DNA of 64,000 nt from positions 1 through 64,000 of the forward strand of contig NZ_CGIH01000026.1 in assembly GCF_000983115.1 (NCBI RefSeq), read 5' to 3'. The notes under the pieces are model-generated. The model saw nothing but the letters and a program-made list of their open reading frames with translations, made no database searches and was not told the origin of the DNA. Shown here one piece after another: positions 61,231 through 64,000 of this stretch. Each line of letters starts with the position of its first letter. The stretch's first letter is position 1. Both the position numbers and the translations under genes were made by a program. The stretch is from Syntrophomonas zehnderi OL-4 (GTDB lineage: Bacteria; Bacillota; Syntrophomonadia; Syntrophomonadales; Syntrophomonadaceae).

Positions 61231-61234
61231 GGAA

Positions 61235-62410
61235 TTGCAGGAAATATATGCTGATTTGCACATTCATATCGGCCGGGCGGGGGAGCGGCCGGTAAAGATT
61301 ACGGCTTCTCCCCAATTAACCTTAGAAAATATAATATTTAAAACCGCACCTTTAAAAGGCTTGCATATGGTGGCGGTAGTGGATGCCGGCAGTCTGGCTG
61401 TGTCACAGGAAATCGAGATCCTGCTTGAAGGCGGGAAATTAAGAGAAATACCCCAGGGCGGTTTATTAGCCGATAATGGGGTCGTGCTTATTCTGGCCAG
61501 CGAGTGCGAATGCCGGGAAGGGGTACATTTAATCAGTTATCTGCCTGATTTGATCAGCCTAAAAGACTGGCAGAAACACCTGCAAAGCAGGGTTACTAAC
61601 CTGACGTTGTCAACCCAGCGAGTCGATATGGGTTTTATAGATATACTCTATTTATGCAGGGATCTGGACGGCATCTTCTGTCCGGCCCACGTCTTTACTC
61701 CGCACAAAGGAACGTATGGAGCCTGGACTGATAGATTGCGGCCGCGCCTGAGTCAGGCCTTTGAACTAGTCAGGGTAATCGAACTGGGTTTAAGTGCGGA
61801 TACCTATATGGCTGACCTGCTGAAAGAAACAGCGCATTTTAGTCTATTGTCAAATTCGGACGCGCATTCCTTGCCTAATATCGGCAGGGAATTTAATCTT
61901 CTACAAGTTCCGGAAAAAAGCTTTGCCGATTTAAAGAATTGTCTTAAGGGTAATGGTGAAAGCAGAATCATTGCCAATTATGGGCTTGATCCCCGCATGG
62001 GCAAATACCACCGCAGCTATTGTCCGGATTGTGATCATATCACTGACGCTACTGCTCCGGTCAGAGCCTGCTGTATATGCGGGAGCAGCAACATCGTTAT
62101 GGGTGTATATGATAGAATAATGGAAATAAAAGATGATCAACCCTGCCCCCCCGAGGTTCGCCCCCATTATCATTATCGAGTGCCATTAAGCCAAATACCG
62201 GGTGTTGGCATCAAGACTTATCAGAAGCTACTGAGTACCGGAAGCAGTGAAATTGAGATTCTGGAGAAAATGCCGGGCGGGGAAATTGCTTTACTGGCAG
62301 GGCAGGATATCGCCGACACTATTTTGGCTATGAGGATGGGCAGACTGGATATCGATGCCGGAGGGGGTGGAAAATATGGAAAAGTTAAAAAAAATCATCG
62401 TCGGCACTGA
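61235..62410 (+). CDS. Endonuclease Q-like PHP-domain protein
   Basis: A 391-residue protein with an N-terminal PHP metallo-domain (YADLHIHIGRA at the start, ILASECECREGVHL near 90, CPAHVFTPHKGTYG near 150, LSNSDAHSLPN near 210), a zinc-binding region (CPDC...CCICGSSN near 268-290) and a helix-hairpin-helix end (ALSQIPGVGIKTYQKLL region near 325). This matches endonuclease Q, which cuts DNA 5' of deaminated bases, an enzyme of archaea and some bacteria. TTG 61235 has GGGGAGTAAGG. It overlaps the next gene by 35 bases. Confidence 0.8.
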   Translation: MQEIYADLHIHIGRAGERPVKITASPQLTLENIIFKTAPLKGLHMVAVVDAGSLAVSQEIEILLEGGKLREIPQGGLLADNGVVLILASECECREGVHLISYLPDLISLKDWQKHLQSRVTNLTLSTQRVDMGFIDILYLCRDLDGIFCPAHVFTPHKGTYGAWTDRLRPRLSQAFELVRVIELGLSADTYMADLLKETAHFSLLSNSDAHSLPNIGREFNLLQVPEKSFADLKNCLKGNGESRIIANYGLDPRMGKYHRSYCPDCDHITDATAPVRACCICGSSNIVMGVYDRIMEIKDDQPCPPEVRPHYHYRVPLSQIPGVGIKTYQKLLSTGSSEIEILEKMPGGEIALLAGQDIADTILAMRMGRLDIDAGGGGKYGKVKKNHRRH

Positions 62411-63041
62411 TGCCAGTGGGGCGCAGGAAGCCGCGAAAGCCGGCCTGGTGGTTATGATTGTTGATGTCATAGATATGTCAACTTCATTGGAAAGTGCCTT
62501 GGATGCAGGGGCTTATGCCGTCCTGGGCGCAAGTCCTGATTTTACCCGGGCACCGGTTAAAGTGCTGCCGGAAGTGATTGGAAAACAGGCGGCCGGTTTG
62601 GCAAGGGAAACCGGGCAAGGGATTATCCTGATTGGTGAGCCGCGGGTAGGCACTGATGAGGAACGGCTTGCCCGTTGTCAAAAGGTTATCCAGGGGATTG
62701 AAAAAGCAGGGGGCTTCATTGAAGCTGTATTACCCAATATCGGTGCTGAAGTCCCTAAGTTGGTGAATATGAACGGAAGGGTAGTGGTAGCCGTTTCCGA
62801 TACCGGCGGGGTGGCTTACAATGCCGCCTTTATGGAAAACCGGCGGGTTTTAACCGGCACGATCGCCCGTACCTTGAAACAGCGGGGAATGCAGCCCGCT
62901 CTTACTGCGGTGCGCCGTATTATGGATAATATAAATGAAACCGACCCAGGCGTAGCCATTATTGCTGCCAGCCGCAATTCCCTGGAGGATGTCCTGGCAG
63001 CCCAATATATTGCCAATCTTTTATTAAAGGATGAAAACTAG
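62376..63041 (+). CDS. Conserved protein with ComB-like features
   Basis: A 221-residue protein from ATG 62376 (site GGAGGGGGTGG). The segment VVMIVDVIDMSTSLESALDAGAYAVLGASPD near residue 25 and GVAIIAASRNSLEDVLAAQYIANLL near the end are reminiscent of 2-phosphosulfolactate phosphatase (ComB) folds, which share VVIDVLRASTTIVTAL. The usual catalytic residues are not clearly conserved, and I would not assign that activity. It is translationally coupled to the EndoQ-like gene and followed 21 bases later by the pyrophosphatase gene. Confidence 0.5.
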   Translation: MEKLKKIIVGTDASGAQEAAKAGLVVMIVDVIDMSTSLESALDAGAYAVLGASPDFTRAPVKVLPEVIGKQAAGLARETGQGIILIGEPRVGTDEERLARCQKVIQGIEKAGGFIEAVLPNIGAEVPKLVNMNGRVVVAVSDTGGVAYNAAFMENRRVLTGTIARTLKQRGMQPALTAVRRIMDNINETDPGVAIIAASRNSLEDVLAAQYIANLLLKDEN

Positions 63042-63062
63042 GTTGTTTTTGGAGGGGATTAT

Positions 63063-64000
63063 TTGAAACCTATTTACGTTATCGGTCATAAAAATCCGGA
63101 TATTGATTCCATTGCTGCCGCCATCAGCTATAAAGTATACAAACAAACTACCGAAAAAGGTGTATATATTGCGGCTGCGGCCAGTGAAATAAACGATGAA
63201 ATCAAGAGACTGCTCGATCACCTGGAGTTTGATTATCCGGTGGTAGTCTCCAATGTCGGTACAACCGTGGAAGACCTGCTGGACGATGAGGAGTTTATAT
63301 ATTTAAGTGCAGATACGAGCCTGGTGGAGCTCGGGAATATTATGAAAAACAACAAGCTAAAGACGGTGCCGGTTCTGGATGAAAAACAGAAATTTCTGGG
63401 TCTGATCACCATCGGTGACGTGGCTATGATCTATTTGGATGCCTTAGGAACGGGGCAGGATATAGAAAAAGCCCCCCAGGTATTAAGAACGGTATTGGAT
63501 CGCAAGGTATCTTCGATTATGAAGTCGCGGGATCTGGTCTTGTTTGAAAAGGATGAGAAGGTGGAAGAAGCCCGTAAACAGATGATTTCCACTCGCTATA
63601 GAAACTATCCGGTAGTCGATGAAGACAACCGTTATCTGGGACTTATTTCGCGTTATAATTTGTTGCAGATGAAAAGAAAACAGATTATTTTAGTCGATCA
63701 CAATGAGAAAAAGCAGGCTGTGGATGGGGTGGAGGAAGCTGAAATACTTGAGATAATCGATCATCATCGGGTAGGGGATCTGCAAACCACCTGGCCTATC
63801 TTTTTCCACAATGAACCCGTTGGCTCCACTTCTACCTTGATTGCCGAACGTTTTATGCAAAACCGTATTTTTATGGCTACTAATATCGCTACCCTTTTAC
63901 TGTCCGGTATCATGTCCGATACCATGATTTATAACTCGCCAACTACCACCGCTAAAGATAAAATGATTGCCCGGGAATTAGAACGTATTTCCGGGTTAGA
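63063..64000 (+). CDS. CBS-domain manganese-dependent inorganic pyrophosphatase (partial)
   Basis: The frame starts at TTG 63063 behind GGAGGGGATTATT and is open at the window end (312 codons seen). It opens with the DHH-type motif YVIGHKNPDIDSIAAAISY. An insertion follows with two CBS domains (VELGNIMKNNKLKTVPVLDEKQKFLGLITIGDV and RKQMISTRYRNYPVVDEDNRYLGLI). The metal motifs ILVDHNEKKQAVDG and EIIDHHRVGDLQT come next, then GSTSTLIAERF. This is the family II pyrophosphatase regulated by adenine nucleotides through CBS domains. It hydrolyses pyrophosphate in the cytoplasm. No DRTGG domain is evident between the CBS pair. Confidence 0.92.
   Translation, partial: MKPIYVIGHKNPDIDSIAAAISYKVYKQTTEKGVYIAAAASEINDEIKRLLDHLEFDYPVVVSNVGTTVEDLLDDEEFIYLSADTSLVELGNIMKNNKLKTVPVLDEKQKFLGLITIGDVAMIYLDALGTGQDIEKAPQVLRTVLDRKVSSIMKSRDLVLFEKDEKVEEARKQMISTRYRNYPVVDEDNRYLGLISRYNLLQMKRKQIILVDHNEKKQAVDGVEEAEILEIIDHHRVGDLQTTWPIFFHNEPVGSTSTLIAERFMQNRIFMATNIATLLLSGIMSDTMIYNSPTTTAKDKMIARELERISGL

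Noticed and set aside
1-64000. CRISPR array, rRNA, tRNA or toxin-antitoxin pair
   Set aside because: No regularly spaced repeats, rRNA-like stretches or cloverleaf sequences were seen, and no recognised toxin or antitoxin pair.

Overview
The window comes from an endospore-forming, anaerobic member of the Firmicutes (Clostridia). The evidence is a complete spoIIIA operon, spoIVB, spo0A, the C-terminal half of sigK, a hybrid-cluster protein with an Rrf2 regulator, and a gene order (efp, spoIIIAA-AH, accB/accC, asp23, nusB, folD, xseAB, ispA, dxs, tlyA, nadK, argR, recN, spoIVB, spo0A) that matches the conserved Bacillus/Clostridia sporulation-isoprenoid block. A syntrophomonad or peptococcal-type Clostridium is my best guess, but the sequence alone does not settle the genus.

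Region 1 (1 to about 5440) is the end of a skin-type element inserted in sigK. It holds a large PKD-domain protein, an HD-GYP protein, a 55-residue ORF and a SpoIVCA-type serine recombinase. The recombinase stops about 20 bases before the C-terminal half of sigma-K. Region 2 (5.8 to 16.6 kb) is accessory and mostly on the minus strand: a secreted Pro/Thr-rich protein, a degraded transposase-like fragment beside an unassigned structured segment, a nitroreductase, a molybdopterin oxidoreductase, an ion transporter behind a riboswitch-like leader, and a redox/nitrosative-stress cluster (ferredoxin, CGGC protein, cupin, Hcp, Rrf2) with a shared candidate operator.

Region 3 (16.9 to 28.9 kb, plus strand) mixes shikimate genes (aroE, aroK, aroQ), type IV pilus minor pilins, the TldD/TldE protease pair, an Xaa-Pro peptidase, EF-P and a CD1247-domain protein. 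Region 4 (29.0 to 34.3 kb) is spoIIIAA-AH, encoding the mother-cell side of the forespore feeding channel. Region 5 (34.5 to 50.9 kb) has a carboxyltransferase fused to an entire AccB, then accC, the Asp23/AmaP envelope-stress genes, nusB, a TsaD-like protein, a divergent FolD, xseAB, ispA, OLE RNA with its membrane partner OapA, dxs, tlyA, nadK, argR and recN.

Region 6 (51 to 64 kb) has hsp20 (minus), spoIVB and spo0A, each with notable leader structures. It is followed by a SteA/SteB pair with two glycosyltransferases, an M20 peptidase, DUF3866, NudF, EndoQ, a ComB-like protein, and a CBS-containing manganese pyrophosphatase cut off by the window end.

The most noteworthy items are the sigK/skin junction; the OLE RNA-OapA locus; the OadA-AccB fusion with its own internal ribosome binding site; an inverted repeat that would mask the spoIVB ribosome site only in read-through transcripts; a pseudopilin with no ordinary start codon inside the end of aroE; and two unassigned structured leaders (before the ion transporter and before the CD1247 gene). 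No CRISPR array, tRNA or rRNA was seen.
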